Shown: piece by piece, positions 16,872 to 26,102 of the stretch
Position numbering within the stretch: the first letter of the stretch is position 1
Layout of the letters: each line of letters opens with the position of its first letter
Assembly (NCBI RefSeq): GCF_001431205.1
Contig: NZ_LGPC01000014.1
Span: 259,674-323,673 of the forward strand
Direction of reading: 5' to 3'
DNA: 64,000 nt
Source: Staphylococcus sp. NAM3COL9
GTDB lineage: Bacteria; Bacillota; Bacilli; Staphylococcales; Staphylococcaceae
The notes under the pieces: generated by a model
Database searches by the model: none
What the model was told of the DNA's origin: nothing
The model's input: only the letters and a program-made list of their open reading frames with translations
Program-made: the position numbers and the translations under genes

Positions 16872-18803
16872 TTAAGAACTTTGTATTTCTTCTTCTGTCA
16901 TTTTTGGTTTTAACAAACCATAAATGATTGCACCTATGATTGATCCTATAACAATCGCAATGAGTGATTGTATCACGTGACTGAAATCAGTACCTAGTAT
17001 AACAAAGATACCACCATGTGGCGCTTGAATTGAAGAACCTAGTCCTAATGCGATTGCACCTGCAACCCCTGAACCTACCATCATTGATGGAATGACTCTT
17101 AGTGGATCAGCTGCTGCGAATGGAATTGCACCTTCTGTAATGAAAGATAAGCCCATTACATAGTTTGGTGCGATAGAACCTTTTTGTTCTTTAGTGAATT
17201 TCTTGCGGAAAATCAACATCGCTGTTGCAATTGCGATTGGAGGTACCATACCACCAATCATTGCTGCTGTAATTGGTGCAGCATTGCCTTCTGTTAACGC
17301 TGCTGTCGCAAATACATATGCTGCTTTATTAAATGGTCCCCCCATATCGATAGCCATCATTGCACCAATGACTAATCCTAAGAGCATAATATTCGTTCCT
17401 GACAAACCTTCTAAACCATTAAGTAATAAATTATTCAACCACGATGCTGGAGGGTTTAATACATAAATCATTACTAAACCTGTAATTGTTACCGATAATA
17501 CTGGGAAAATTAATGTAGGTTTCAAACCTTCTAATGCTTGAGGTAAACCACTGACAAGTTTTTTAATACCTTGTGTTAAATAACCTGCTAAGAAACCTGC
17601 AAGAATACCTCCGATAAAACCTGCGTCTCCTGAAACTGCTAACATACCACCAACTAAACCAGCTGCAAAACCTGGTTTATCTGCAATACTACGCGCGATA
17701 TAACCAGCGAGAATTGGGATAATTAACGCAAAGGCACTCTTATTACCAATATTCCATAATTGTTCAGCAAACGCATTATGCTCAGAACTATTTGGATCAA
17801 ACGAATTTGGTCCAAATAAGAATGCGATTGCCATTAAAATACCACCGGCAATAACAAGTGGTAACATATTAGAAACACCATTCATTAAGTGTTTATAAAT
17901 TGTTTTACCAAAACCTTGTTTTTCATTACTCTCAGACTGTTTCGCACCTTTATGACTACCTTTGGCTACAAATGATTTACGAGAAGTATCTTGTACTATA
18001 TTGATAAGTTCTTCAGGTCGTTTAATACCATCTGCAACTGGCACTTCCACAACGTTTTTACCATCAAAACGGTCTGTTTCCACATTTACATCTGCTGCAA
18101 CAATGACACCAGTTGCGCGACGAATATCTTCATCCGTAATGTGATTTTTAATGCCACCTGAACCATTTGTTTCAACTTTTATTTTTACATTCATTTTTTC
18201 AGCTTGTTTTTTCAAAGCATCACGAGCCATGTAAGTATGTGCGATGCCTGTCGGACATGCTGTAACAGCTAAGATATATGGTTCATCTGAATCTGTTGCT
18301 GATGTTGGCGCAGCTGCTTGTGCTTCTGCTTCCTCTTCTTCAGTTGCTTCATCGTCTGCTGTATCTATAATTTGAAGCACTTCTTGTGGAGAATTTGCAT
18401 GAAGTAAATCTTCGCGCACTTTTTCGTCCATTAAAATACCTGATAGCTTAGCTAATGCATCTAAATGAGTTTGTGCCCCACCTTCTGGCGCTGCAATCAT
18501 AAAGAATAAATGTGCAGGTTGCATATCCAAACTTTGATAATCAACACCTGCTTTTGATTTACCAAATGCAATCGCCGGTGTGTCTACTGCCGCTACTTTT
18601 GCATGAGGTATCGCGATGCCTTCACCAATACCTGTAGTACTTTGAGATTCACGATTATGAATTGCTTCTTTAAAAGTTGTTACATTATTGAGTTTGTCCG
18701 CTTTATCGAGTTGATTCACTAACTCATCAATAACACCGCTTTTCTCTGTTGAAGAAAGGTCCATTGCTATTGTATCCTTTGTTAATAACTCAGTTATTCT
18801 CAT
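16872..18803 (-). CDS. fruA: Fructose-specific PTS enzyme IIABC FruA
   Basis: I start at ATG 18803 (MRITELLTKDTIAMDLSS) because GGTGGGAG lies eight bases upstream; a GTG five codons earlier has none. The 643-residue protein has an IIA domain (1-145, phospho-His in GEGIAIPHAKV), an acidic linker, an IIB domain with its phospho-Cys in LAVTACPTGIAHTYMA, and an IIC domain of about eight to ten helices with MGGPFNKAAYVFA and IAFGxxPLR-like PFAAADPLRV. It imports fructose as fructose-1-phosphate. It follows fruK by one base. Confidence 0.95.
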   Translation of the reverse strand: MRITELLTKDTIAMDLSSTEKSGVIDELVNQLDKADKLNNVTTFKEAIHNRESQSTTGIGEGIAIPHAKVAAVDTPAIAFGKSKAGVDYQSLDMQPAHLFFMIAAPEGGAQTHLDALAKLSGILMDEKVREDLLHANSPQEVLQIIDTADDEATEEEEAEAQAAAPTSATDSDEPYILAVTACPTGIAHTYMARDALKKQAEKMNVKIKVETNGSGGIKNHITDEDIRRATGVIVAADVNVETDRFDGKNVVEVPVADGIKRPEELINIVQDTSRKSFVAKGSHKGAKQSESNEKQGFGKTIYKHLMNGVSNMLPLVIAGGILMAIAFLFGPNSFDPNSSEHNAFAEQLWNIGNKSAFALIIPILAGYIARSIADKPGFAAGLVGGMLAVSGDAGFIGGILAGFLAGYLTQGIKKLVSGLPQALEGLKPTLIFPVLSVTITGLVMIYVLNPPASWLNNLLLNGLEGLSGTNIMLLGLVIGAMMAIDMGGPFNKAAYVFATAALTEGNAAPITAAMIGGMVPPIAIATAMLIFRKKFTKEQKGSIAPNYVMGLSFITEGAIPFAAADPLRVIPSMMVGSGVAGAIALGLGSSIQAPHGGIFVILGTDFSHVIQSLIAIVIGSIIGAIIYGLLKPKMTEEEIQSS

Positions 18804-18804
18804 C

Positions 18805-19728
18805 TTATTCACTCCCACCTAATGTTGTAATCATTACTTGTGATTTAATATTGTCAATAGACTCTCTCGTTGCTAAGTCATCGTTAAATGCTGTTGCCGT
18901 CCCAGCCGATACAGCCTGTTTAAATGCTTCTTTAATAGATAAATCAGAATTTAATCCTGCAACCATCCCCGCTACAGTACTATCACCTGATCCCACTGTA
19001 TTTACTACTTGTCCATTTGGTACAAGTGCTTTATAACTATGTTGCTCATCTACATATACAGCTCCGTCTCCACCGAGAGAAATAATGACTGAAGTTGCAC
19101 CCATTTTCAAAATTTCACGCCCGAAACGTATTACCTCTTTATCTGAAGTAATCGTCGTATCGAACATCACTTCTAATTCATCTTTATTTGGCTTGATAAA
19201 TAAAGGTTCATATTTTAAAACTGATTCAACGAGTTCTTTTTCAGCATCAACGACAAGTTTCGCGCCTGTATCTTGTGTGATTGCAGCAATTTGTTCGTAT
19301 GCGTTAGCAGGTACACTCTTGGGAATGCTACCAGCAACAATAACTGTATCTTGTTCTGAAGTATCTCTGATTTGCGTTAATAAAGTTTCAAATTGCACTT
19401 TAGTTATATGAGGCCCTGGTGCATTAATTTCTGTTTCATTACCTGTTTTCAATTTGACATTAATACGTGTATCTTCATCAACATGTACAAAATCTGTATC
19501 AATTCCTGCTTGTTTTAATGTTTCTTCTATAAATCGACCTGGAAATCCACCATTAAAACCTAACGCTGTAGATTGGACACCTAATGTTTTCAAGACTCTT
19601 GAGACGTTTATGCCCTTACCACCTGCAAATTTATTTGTTTCAGTTGCTCTGTTTAACCCATTAAGTTCGAATTCATTTGAAAACATAATGTAATCAATAG
19701 AAGGATTAAAAGTTACTGTATAAATCAT
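18805..19728 (-). CDS. fruK: 1-phosphofructokinase FruK (FruB)
   Basis: 307 residues of the PfkB/ribokinase family. Substrate and nucleotide motifs are visible: NPSIDYIMFSNEFELNGLNR, GGKGINVSRVLKTLG, IVAGSIPKSVP and the catalytic-base segment VNTVGSGDSTVAGMVAG. It phosphorylates fructose-1-phosphate to fructose-1,6-bisphosphate in the cytoplasm. It overlaps fruR by four bases (ATGA) and is directly followed by fruA, so the three genes are one operon. Confidence 0.95.
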   Translation of the reverse strand: MIYTVTFNPSIDYIMFSNEFELNGLNRATETNKFAGGKGINVSRVLKTLGVQSTALGFNGGFPGRFIEETLKQAGIDTDFVHVDEDTRINVKLKTGNETEINAPGPHITKVQFETLLTQIRDTSEQDTVIVAGSIPKSVPANAYEQIAAITQDTGAKLVVDAEKELVESVLKYEPLFIKPNKDELEVMFDTTITSDKEVIRFGREILKMGATSVIISLGGDGAVYVDEQHSYKALVPNGQVVNTVGSGDSTVAGMVAGLNSDLSIKEAFKQAVSAGTATAFNDDLATRESIDNIKSQVMITTLGGSE

Positions 19729-20483
19729 AATGTTCCTCCAATAAAATTATATTTTTCAGCATAATATTGAAAATTCACGCATTGCATCGCTTTTTTAGAA
19801 GTGACTAATGCCACATTCTCTAGTAAAGGCACATGTGCGAAATATACTTTTTCATATTTAGCATGGTCTACTAATACATAAACTTGAGTACCTAATTCCA
19901 TAGCATGGTGCTTTATGATTGCTTCTTGTTCATCTGGCGTAGTCAGTCCATATTTTATGTCAATACCATTCATACCAAGAAACACTTTATCAAAACGATA
20001 ACGATTTAGCGTTTTCAATGCACTCGCACCTACTGTCGCAAGTGTCGTTGCTTTAACTTCTCCACCGAGAATTAGTGTTCTAACACCTCGTTTTAATAAT
20101 TCTTCTACATGCGTTAAACCATTTGTTACTACAATAATGTCATTTGCATTAATATACGGAATCATTTCTAAAGTTGTTGAACCCGCATCTAAAAACACAC
20201 AATCATCATCATCTATTGTGCTCGCTGCCAATCTCCCAATTTCTTGTTTTTCTCTTAGATTGGTACTTCTTTTATCAGCTAAGTTAGGTTCTAATAAAGA
20301 TGATTGATTAAGCGTTGCGCCACCATGTATTCTTTTTAGTTTTCCCATTTGTTGCAATTTCGATAAATCGCGACGAATTGTTGAGGCACTACTACCTGTT
20401 CGATCAATCAGTTCTTGTAGTGTTAAAAAGTCTTTTTGTGACAATTCAGCCAATATTAACTCGTGGCGTTTTTCCGTAATCAT
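19725..20483 (-). CDS. fruR: DeoR-family fructose operon repressor FruR
   Basis: 252 residues. The N-terminal winged helix reads LQELIDRTGSSASTIRRDLSKL followed by MGKLKRIHGGA, the DeoR signature; the C-terminal sugar-phosphate effector domain includes VFLDAGSTTLEMI. Family members are relieved by fructose-1-phosphate. GATGAGGTGAAGCG precedes ATG 20483. As first gene of fruR-fruK-fruA it should repress its own operon through the repeats upstream of the -35 box. Confidence 0.93.
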   Translation of the reverse strand: MITEKRHELILAELSQKDFLTLQELIDRTGSSASTIRRDLSKLQQMGKLKRIHGGATLNQSSLLEPNLADKRSTNLREKQEIGRLAASTIDDDDCVFLDAGSTTLEMIPYINANDIIVVTNGLTHVEELLKRGVRTLILGGEVKATTLATVGASALKTLNRYRFDKVFLGMNGIDIKYGLTTPDEQEAIIKHHAMELGTQVYVLVDHAKYEKVYFAHVPLLENVALVTSKKAMQCVNFQYYAEKYNFIGGTL

Positions 20484-20505
20484 CGCTTCACCTCATCTCA
20501 ATACC

Positions 20506-20578
20506 ATTATAATGTTCCCGCTTTCATTTTTCAATCATTATTTGTCGAAAACAGTCAAAAACAATCAAATAGTGACTC
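20506..20578 (-). promoter_or_regulatory. fru operon promoter with likely FruR repeats and a cre-like site
   Basis: On the minus strand TTGAAA (20534-20529), a 17-base spacer and TATAAT (20511-20506) form a near-perfect SigA promoter. The spacer contains TGAAAGCGGGAACA, close to the CcpA cre consensus. Just upstream are tandem repeats TGATTGTTTTTGA and TGACTGTTTTCGA, of the kind bound by DeoR-type fructose regulators. Glucose repression and FruR control are inferred from these matches. Confidence 0.7.
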
Positions 20579-20647
20579 ATTCTCTTCTAAACCCCGTTAT
20601 CTTGCTATCTGCTTAAAAATAAAATTATCTTTATTTTTTAAAACAAA

Positions 20648-20684
20648 AACCATAAAGCAGGAAACTATCCGTTACTTTATGGTC
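20648..20684 (-). terminator. Hairpin terminator after ybaK
   Basis: On the minus strand CCATAAAG pairs with CTTTATGG and TTTTTG follows, close to the ybaK stop codon. Confidence 0.6.
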
Positions 20685-20700
20685 ATTAGCTTAATGATAT

Positions 20701-21195
20701 TCAATTGTGTTTATGTCCATCGTGCGTCACTTTTTTAACTTTTGCTCGCGTTATTTTAATTAAATGTGCTGCATTTACTTTAATTTGTGTCCCACGTTCT
20801 CCACCACTGACATAGATCGCATCTATCTTTTCAACTTGCTGATCTATAATTGTTGGAAATTGCCGTTTCATACCAAACGGTGAACAACCACCACGGACAT
20901 AGCCCGTCACTTTGTTTAAATCATCAAGTGGCATTAAATGTAATTGCTTTTCATTAACTGCTTGCGCTGCTGACTTCATATCAAGAGTGGCATTTACAGG
21001 AATAATAAATACAAAGTGCACATGTTCAGCATTTTCTAACACGAGTGTTTTATACACTTGTGCTACATCTACACCGATTTTTTCAGCTACAGTCTTTCCA
21101 TCCATATGACTTTTTGATACCTCGTAAGTATTGACTCAACACTCAATTTTCAAGCGATGGAGCATACGCATTGCATTCGTTTTAACTTCCTTCAT
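20701..21195 (-). pseudogene. ybaK: YbaK/EbsC-family Cys-tRNA(Pro) deacylase with an in-frame TGA at codon 20
   Basis: The intact C-terminal frame (20701-21105, 134 residues) shows the YbaK pattern QVYKTLVLENAEHVHFVFIIPV and TGYVRGGCSPFGMKRQFPTI. The family starts about 30 residues earlier. Upstream in the same frame are AGGTGTTGTA, ATG 21195 and MKEVKTNAMRMLHRLKIEC, then TGA (21138-21136), then VNTYEVSKSH leading into the known frame. The sequence on both sides matches the family, so a single nonsense codon has interrupted a full-length gene. A shorter product could be made from ATG 21105, 13 bases after GAGG. The enzyme clears Cys mischarged onto tRNA-Pro. A sequencing error is possible. 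Confidence 0.8.
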
Positions 21196-21276
21196 TACAA
21201 CACCTCATATCATATGTTGGTGATAGTTCATTATGTTATTCTGATTTCAATCATACTTTTATTTAAACTCTAATAT

Positions 21277-22149
21277 TTATTTATCTAAATCTAAGTTTTT
21301 TATAAAATGTGTTAATTCTTCGTGCATAGCTTCATCTTTTAAAGCAAATTCAATTGTAGTTTTAACAAAGCCTAATTTTTCACCTACATCATATCGATCA
21401 CCTTCAAAATCATAAGCGTATACTTGATCGTGTTTATTTAATCTTTCAATTGCATCTGTAAGTTGAATTTCTCCACCTGCACCTTTGCTTTGAGTTTTTA
21501 AATAATCGAAAATATCAGCTGTAAGAACATAGCGACCCATAATAGCCAAATTAGACGGTGCTGTGCCTTGTTTTGGCTTTTCAACGAATTGATTCACTTC
21601 ATATTTTCTACCTGATTTTTCTAATGGATCGATGATACCATAGCGATGCGTTTGGTCTTCTTCTACTTCTTGTACGCCGATGACAGACTTTCCAGTTTCT
21701 TCATAAGCTTCTATCAACTGCTTAATCGCTGGATTATCAGATTCAACAATATCATCACCTAAAAGCACAGCAAATGGTTCATCACCTATAAATTGACGTG
21801 CAGAATAAATAGCATGACCTAAGCCTTTTTGCTCTTTTTGTCTCACATAAAATATATTGGCAAGTTCTGTAGAATATTTAACTTTTTCTAGTAAGTCCGT
21901 TTTTCCTTTTTCTTGTAAAATCATTTCTAATTCTTTTTGATTATCAAAATGATCTTCAATTGCACGTTTATGTTTACCAGTAACTATAATGATATCTTCA
22001 ATACCTGCACGCGCTGCTTCTTCGACTATGTATTGGATTGTAGGTTTATCTAATATAGGTAACATTTCTTTTGGCATAGCCTTCGTAGCTGGTAAAAATC
22101 TTGTTCCTAAGCCAGCTGCAGGTATGATTGCTTTTTTTATCTTTTTCAA
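21277..22149 (-). CDS. gtaB: UTP--glucose-1-phosphate uridylyltransferase (GalU/GtaB)
   Basis: 290 residues. The nucleotidyltransferase signature [20 protein letters not shown] is at residues 9-28, and the lysine segments [12 protein letters not shown] and the LLGDDIVES metal site follow. It makes UDP-glucose, the precursor of the diglucosyl anchor of lipoteichoic acid and of teichoic acid sugars. The start is TTG 22149, with AAAGGATGAG upstream. Staphylococci can carry more than one such gene; I cannot tell from here whether this is the main copy. Confidence 0.93.
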   Translation of the reverse strand: MKKIKKAIIPAAGLGTRFLPATKAMPKEMLPILDKPTIQYIVEEAARAGIEDIIIVTGKHKRAIEDHFDNQKELEMILQEKGKTDLLEKVKYSTELANIFYVRQKEQKGLGHAIYSARQFIGDEPFAVLLGDDIVESDNPAIKQLIEAYEETGKSVIGVQEVEEDQTHRYGIIDPLEKSGRKYEVNQFVEKPKQGTAPSNLAIMGRYVLTADIFDYLKTQSKGAGGEIQLTDAIERLNKHDQVYAYDFEGDRYDVGEKLGFVKTTIEFALKDEAMHEELTHFIKNLDLDK

Positions 22150-22265
22150 AAATGCTCATCCTTTTCATTAAAATATTTTAACTCTGATTTATATAGAACT
22201 CACTCATTTCAATTGACAATATTATCATAACATTGATACTTATTGCTTTATATTAATTTCATAGC

Positions 22266-22318
22266 ATAAAAAAGCCGCGCAACTTCATTTTATCATCAGT
22301 TTACGCGACTTTTATTTT
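22266..22318 (-). terminator. Intrinsic terminator after the anchored PepSY-like protein gene
   Basis: On the minus strand AAAGTCGCGTAA pairs with TTGCGCGGCTTT (with G-U) and TTTATGC follows. Confidence 0.75.
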
Positions 22319-22322
22319 ACTT

Positions 22323-23063
22323 TTAATTTAACGATGGTTGACAAATTACGTCACCCGTTTTATTTACTACAACCTTATACTCTTTTTCTAACTTAGACTC
22401 ATAAAAAGTATAAAACATACCTTCTTTAGACGTTTTAACTTTTTTGAGAACTGCATTCTCACCGAGTTCATCTTTAGCATACTTTTCAGCAATTACTTTG
22501 GATTCTTGAGGTGAAATACTAGGTGCATTAGAAGTTTGTTGATCTTTCACGCGATACGACTCATCAAAAATGTGTGCTTTATTATTTTTATCTACCGTAA
22601 CTCTATAAAAAGTGTTGGGTTGTTCTTTGTTTTCAAAAGTAAAAACATAATAATAAGCCCCTTGGCATGTACGATCAATGCCATAATCATTATATGCATT
22701 AGCAGTATTATTATCTTTATTCACAAGTGTTTGTGCTTTTTTTTGTGCATCGGAAAACTTTGATAAATTAGAATCTCCGATTTCATTATTATTTAAATTG
22801 TGTGTCGTTTTTTTAGCTATTGGTACATATGCTTCGGCATTATAAGGTTCTTCTTGTTCAACATCTTTCACTGCTGCACTAATAGTATTATCACTGTTGT
22901 GATTGTCATCAACTTTAGTTTCAGTTCGTTTATCATTGTCTGAACAACTAGAAATTGTTTCGTGAACTTTTGCTAGTGCTTGCTGATTTGTAGCTATAAA
23001 TAAAAGAAAACATAAACAACAAGCAAGAAGGAATGCCGTGATTGATAAAATTAAATTTTTCAA
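22323..23063 (-). CDS. Membrane-anchored extracellular protein, PepSY-like C-terminus, unknown function
   Basis: 246 residues. An N-terminal hydrophobic segment (4-28, Cys-rich ACCLCFLLF) is followed by a low-complexity Asp/Asn/Lys region and a C-terminal part (about 110-246). There SPQESKVIAEKYAKDEL and EKEYKVVVNKTGDVI resemble a PepSY-type fold, and two earlier Cys (RTCQGAYYYV and the final VICQ) could pair. The start is TTG 23063 with AAGGGGATAAAC upstream. No enzymatic motif is visible. It is monocistronic and I do not recognise a named family. Confidence 0.65.
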   Translation of the reverse strand: MKNLILSITAFLLACCLCFLLFIATNQQALAKVHETISSCSDNDKRTETKVDDNHNSDNTISAAVKDVEQEEPYNAEAYVPIAKKTTHNLNNNEIGDSNLSKFSDAQKKAQTLVNKDNNTANAYNDYGIDRTCQGAYYYVFTFENKEQPNTFYRVTVDKNNKAHIFDESYRVKDQQTSNAPSISPQESKVIAEKYAKDELGENAVLKKVKTSKEGMFYTFYESKLEKEYKVVVNKTGDVICQPSLN

Positions 23064-23252
23064 GTTTATCCCCTTACTTACATTACTTTTTAATATTTCC
23101 TACATACTAGCATATTTTATTAACTTAAAACTTATATAGACCACAATTTAAAGCAATCGTAATCTCTGTAACATTTATATTACGCAATATGACTTTATTT
23201 AATCTTAATGTCATATTGCAAGTCATATATCGCATAAATTTTATACATATTA

Positions 23253-23290
23253 AAAAGAACGCACGTGAATGACCCTACGTACGTTCTACT
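23253..23290 (-). terminator. Intrinsic terminator of norA
   Basis: On the minus strand AGAACGTACGT pairs with ACGTGCGTTCT (one mismatch or G-U) and TTTTTAATAT follows, 20 bases after norA. Confidence 0.8.
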
Positions 23291-23309
23291 TTATTTATCG
23301 TTTTTTAAG

Positions 23310-24470
23310 TTATGATTTTCTAAGGTTCGTTCTTATCATTTTTTCAACTAGAATAACAAACATACCAAGTATCATTACTACAACTGACATATATAAAGGA
23401 TATTCAAAGTTAACATCATATAACGTCCCGGCCACTAAAGGACCTATGAAATTCCCCATACTCGTAAAGGTAGAATTTAAGCCGCCTGCAAAACCTTGTC
23501 GATCCCCTGCAATATTAGAAAAATAATTCGTGATGGCAGGTCTAATCATATCAAAACCAATAAACACAATAAAACTGATTAACATGATAGACCAATAACT
23601 ATCCACAAATGTCAAAGCGAGTAACACAATTGCTGAATATATCAACGAATAATTGATAAATGTGAGTTCTTTAAAATGTTTCATAAATTTATCAAAAAAG
23701 AAGACTTGGAATACAGCCCCTAATATACCTCCACCTGTAATTGCAAATGAAATATCTAAAGGTGAATAATGTGCTTTATCTGCTGTATATAATGGGAATA
23801 ATGTTTCAAATGCTGATAAGCCAAAAGCGAGCACAAGTGTTAAGGTGATTGGTGTAAGAAAGACTTTCCAATCAATTTTAGTAAGTAATTCAGGTTGATA
23901 CACTGTAAATCCATCTTGTGTTTCATTTTTAGGATTTTTAATCAAGATAATAGAAAGCACCAATGCTAAACAGCCACTGAAGCCTGCTACATAAAATGGT
24001 AGCCTATGAGAAAATTCTGCAAGAAATCCACCCATACCTGGCCCTAAAATAAAGCCCGAATTAATAATTGCTGACATATAACCAAAATTCTTAGCTTTAT
24101 CTTTACCTATTGAAATATCTGCAATCATCCCAGTAACACCAGGCATAACCATACCAGCACTAAACCCGCCAAGAATTCTGGACACAATTAAGAGTGAGAA
24201 AGTATGACTAGCAGCAAACAAGAATTCTGATATAGCAAAGAGTCCTAACCCAATACAAATAATTAATTTTTTACCTAATTTATCTGCTAACGTCCCACCA
24301 AATGGCGAGATAACCATTTGGGCTAATGCAAAGACGGCAACTAGAACCCCTAAATCGCTACCTTTTAATCCTAAATCTTTCAAATAAACAGGAAGAACTG
24401 GAACAACTAAACCAATACCTAAAAAGACCAAGAAAATATTAAAATATAAAATTACAAATTGCTTGTTCAC
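23310..24470 (-). CDS. norA: Multidrug efflux MFS transporter NorA
   Basis: About 386 residues with 12 predicted helices. It matches remembered S. aureus NorA over long stretches: LGIGLVVPVLPVYLKDLGL, ISPFGGTLADKLGKKLI (MFS motif A), AGMVMPGVTGMIADIS and AIINSGFILGPGMGGFLAE (motif C). It exports fluoroquinolones and other hydrophobic cations. I start at GTG 24470 (MNKQFVILYF), as in S. aureus, because GGAGTGAG lies about eight bases upstream; an earlier GTG at 24479 is too close to that site. MgrA, a known norA regulator in S. aureus, is encoded 6 kb away. Confidence 0.95.
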   Translation of the reverse strand: MNKQFVILYFNIFLVFLGIGLVVPVLPVYLKDLGLKGSDLGVLVAVFALAQMVISPFGGTLADKLGKKLIICIGLGLFAISEFLFAASHTFSLLIVSRILGGFSAGMVMPGVTGMIADISIGKDKAKNFGYMSAIINSGFILGPGMGGFLAEFSHRLPFYVAGFSGCLALVLSIILIKNPKNETQDGFTVYQPELLTKIDWKVFLTPITLTLVLAFGLSAFETLFPLYTADKAHYSPLDISFAITGGGILGAVFQVFFFDKFMKHFKELTFINYSLIYSAIVLLALTFVDSYWSIMLISFIVFIGFDMIRPAITNYFSNIAGDRQGFAGGLNSTFTSMGNFIGPLVAGTLYDVNFEYPLYMSVVVMILGMFVILVEKMIRTNLRKS

Positions 24471-24663
24471 CTTTCTCACTCCATTCGTTCATACCATTAA
24501 TATCATGATATATTTTTAATATATATATAATATTAGAGTATTTTATAACATTAATACATCAAAAGACAATAGAAAAATACGTTCTTCTAAACACTTTTAT
24601 ACAAACTATAAAAAAGAACTTGTATACTATAGTTGTAATTCATTTTAAGAATGGAGGTTTCAC

Positions 24664-25083
24664 ATGGTATATCAAGTTGACGGAAAGACAATTGTTCTTG
24701 TTTTAGAACGAGGCGAAGACATTGTAGAAGCAGTGACAGATATAGCTAAAGAGCAAGGCGGTAAATTTGGTACAGTAAGTGGCATCGGTGCTTGTGATAA
24801 TGTAGATCTTAATTTTTATAACATCGACACGAAAACTTATGAGAAAAAATCCTTTGAAGAACCGTTAGAATTAATTAGTCTTTTAGGTAATATCTCTCGC
24901 ATCGATGACAAACCATTTGCGCATTTACATGCATCCTTTGGAACTAATACTTACACAACACTTAGTGGTCATTTAACGAAAGCGGTTGTTTCGGCTACAG
25001 CCGAAATCGTAATCAACATGACTGACTTAGATATTAACCGTAAACATGATGAAACAATTGGTCTTAATTTATTAAATTTATAA
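24664..25083 (+). CDS. PPC-domain (DUF296) protein
   Basis: 139 residues forming one PPC/DUF296 domain. LERGEDIVEAVTDIAKEQGGKFGTVSGIGA and the metal-type signature FAHLHASFGTNTYTTLSGHL are typical, with three His in the latter. Bacterial stand-alone PPC proteins are trimers of unknown function; the plant homologues bind AT-rich DNA. ATGGAGGTTTCAC precedes the ATG, and TATACTATAG with TGTATACTATAG-type -10 bases lies about 35 bases upstream. It is monocistronic, divergent from norA, with a strong terminator. Confidence 0.88.
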   Translation: MVYQVDGKTIVLVLERGEDIVEAVTDIAKEQGGKFGTVSGIGACDNVDLNFYNIDTKTYEKKSFEEPLELISLLGNISRIDDKPFAHLHASFGTNTYTTLSGHLTKAVVSATAEIVINMTDLDINRKHDETIGLNLLNL

Positions 25084-25135
25084 TTGTATACTGATCAGTG
25101 GATAGTACGCAGATTGGCTCCACTATCTACTCATT

Positions 25136-25184
25136 AAAGACTGATGAAAAGTTTTACATTTACGTGATTCATCAGTCTTTACTT
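25136..25184 (+). terminator. Intrinsic terminator after the PPC-domain gene
   Basis: AAAGACTGATGAA pairs exactly with TTCATCAGTCTTT (13 pairs), followed by ACTTCTTG. A smaller hairpin (GTGGATAGT/ACTATCTAC) precedes it at about 25098-25130. Confidence 0.8.
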
Positions 25185-25278
25185 CTTGTCTAGCTTAAAT
25201 CATTTAATCATTCTATTAAAATATGTTAACGATTATAATCATTCTCTTTTTATTCAACTGTAAATCATTTAATTAATA

Positions 25279-25303
25279 ACAATTAATCATTATCATTGAT
25301 ATT
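25279..25303. promoter_or_regulatory. Possible Fur-type box upstream of the DUF1361 gene
   Basis: On the minus strand AATGATAATGATTAATTGT resembles the TGATAATnATTATCA palindrome of Fur-family sites, matching the left arm fully and the right arm in part. The rest of 25185-25484 is AT-rich and holds no visible gene. By eye only. Confidence 0.3.
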
Positions 25304-25484
25304 AACATTCAAAAAATGTATTATATAATCTCATATTCAAAAATACGAGTTAATTTTCCTTTAGCTTTTTAATATTAAGAAAGGGAATTTTATCGGCAGT
25401 TTTTATTTTTCAATAAATTTACTATTACTAGCAATTTTCACAATATATTTAAATGCTTTATTCAGAAAGGAAGTAGGTGTATGT

Positions 25485-26102
25485 ATGAAGGCTCGTTATA
25501 TCGCTAGAACGGTATTTCTAATATTAATGATTATTTCTATTTTCTTTAATGATTATTATCAATTTATGACTTTAAATTTATTTCTAGCATATGTGCCATT
25601 TGAACTATGCTTACTCTTAAATCTATTTAAACCTGTACATAAATATGAATGGCCGCTATTTATTATTTTTGCTCTTATTTTCTTATTTATGGTACCTAAC
25701 ACACTCTATATGGTTACAGATTTAATTCACTTAAATCAATTTACATTCAATTTCTATCAAGGTTTATTATTAGTAGAATGGGCATATTTCACTTTTCTAG
25801 TATCGGCGGTGTTACTTGCATTATATTTATTAATTTTAATGTTTTTAGAAATGGAAAAATTCACACCTTACCTTTGGTTAAACAGAACAATCATCATTGC
25901 AATGATGTTTTTAAACGGTTTAGGCATTTATATTGGACGTTTCTTGCGTTTACATTCAGTCTATCTTATTAATGAACCGCTTCGCATTATCAATGAAGTA
26001 TGGTCAAATTTAAATCTTGAAGCAATATGCTTTGTACTATTACTTGTAGTATTACAAGGCGTATTAATTTTATTTGCGAAAGGAGTACGAAGTGCAAGAT
26101 GA
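25485..26102 (+). CDS. DUF1361 multi-pass membrane protein
   Basis: 205 residues with about six helices. The DUF1361 hallmark FMVPNTLYMVTDLIHLNQF sits between helices two and three, and FLNGLGIYIGRFLRLHS is the second conserved block. Function is unknown. AGAAAGGAAGTAGGTGTATGT precedes the ATG. Its stop overlaps the start of the next small membrane gene (ATGA), so the two are coupled. Confidence 0.85.
   Translation: MKARYIARTVFLILMIISIFFNDYYQFMTLNLFLAYVPFELCLLLNLFKPVHKYEWPLFIIFALIFLFMVPNTLYMVTDLIHLNQFTFNFYQGLLLVEWAYFTFLVSAVLLALYLLILMFLEMEKFTPYLWLNRTIIIAMMFLNGLGIYIGRFLRLHSVYLINEPLRIINEVWSNLNLEAICFVLLLVVLQGVLILFAKGVRSAR

Noticed and set aside
21136..21138. TGA in ybaK as a selenocysteine or programmed readthrough codon
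   Set aside because: YbaK proteins have no selenocysteine at this place, staphylococci are not known to use it, and no following stem-loop is visible; a nonsense mutation or sequencing error is simpler.
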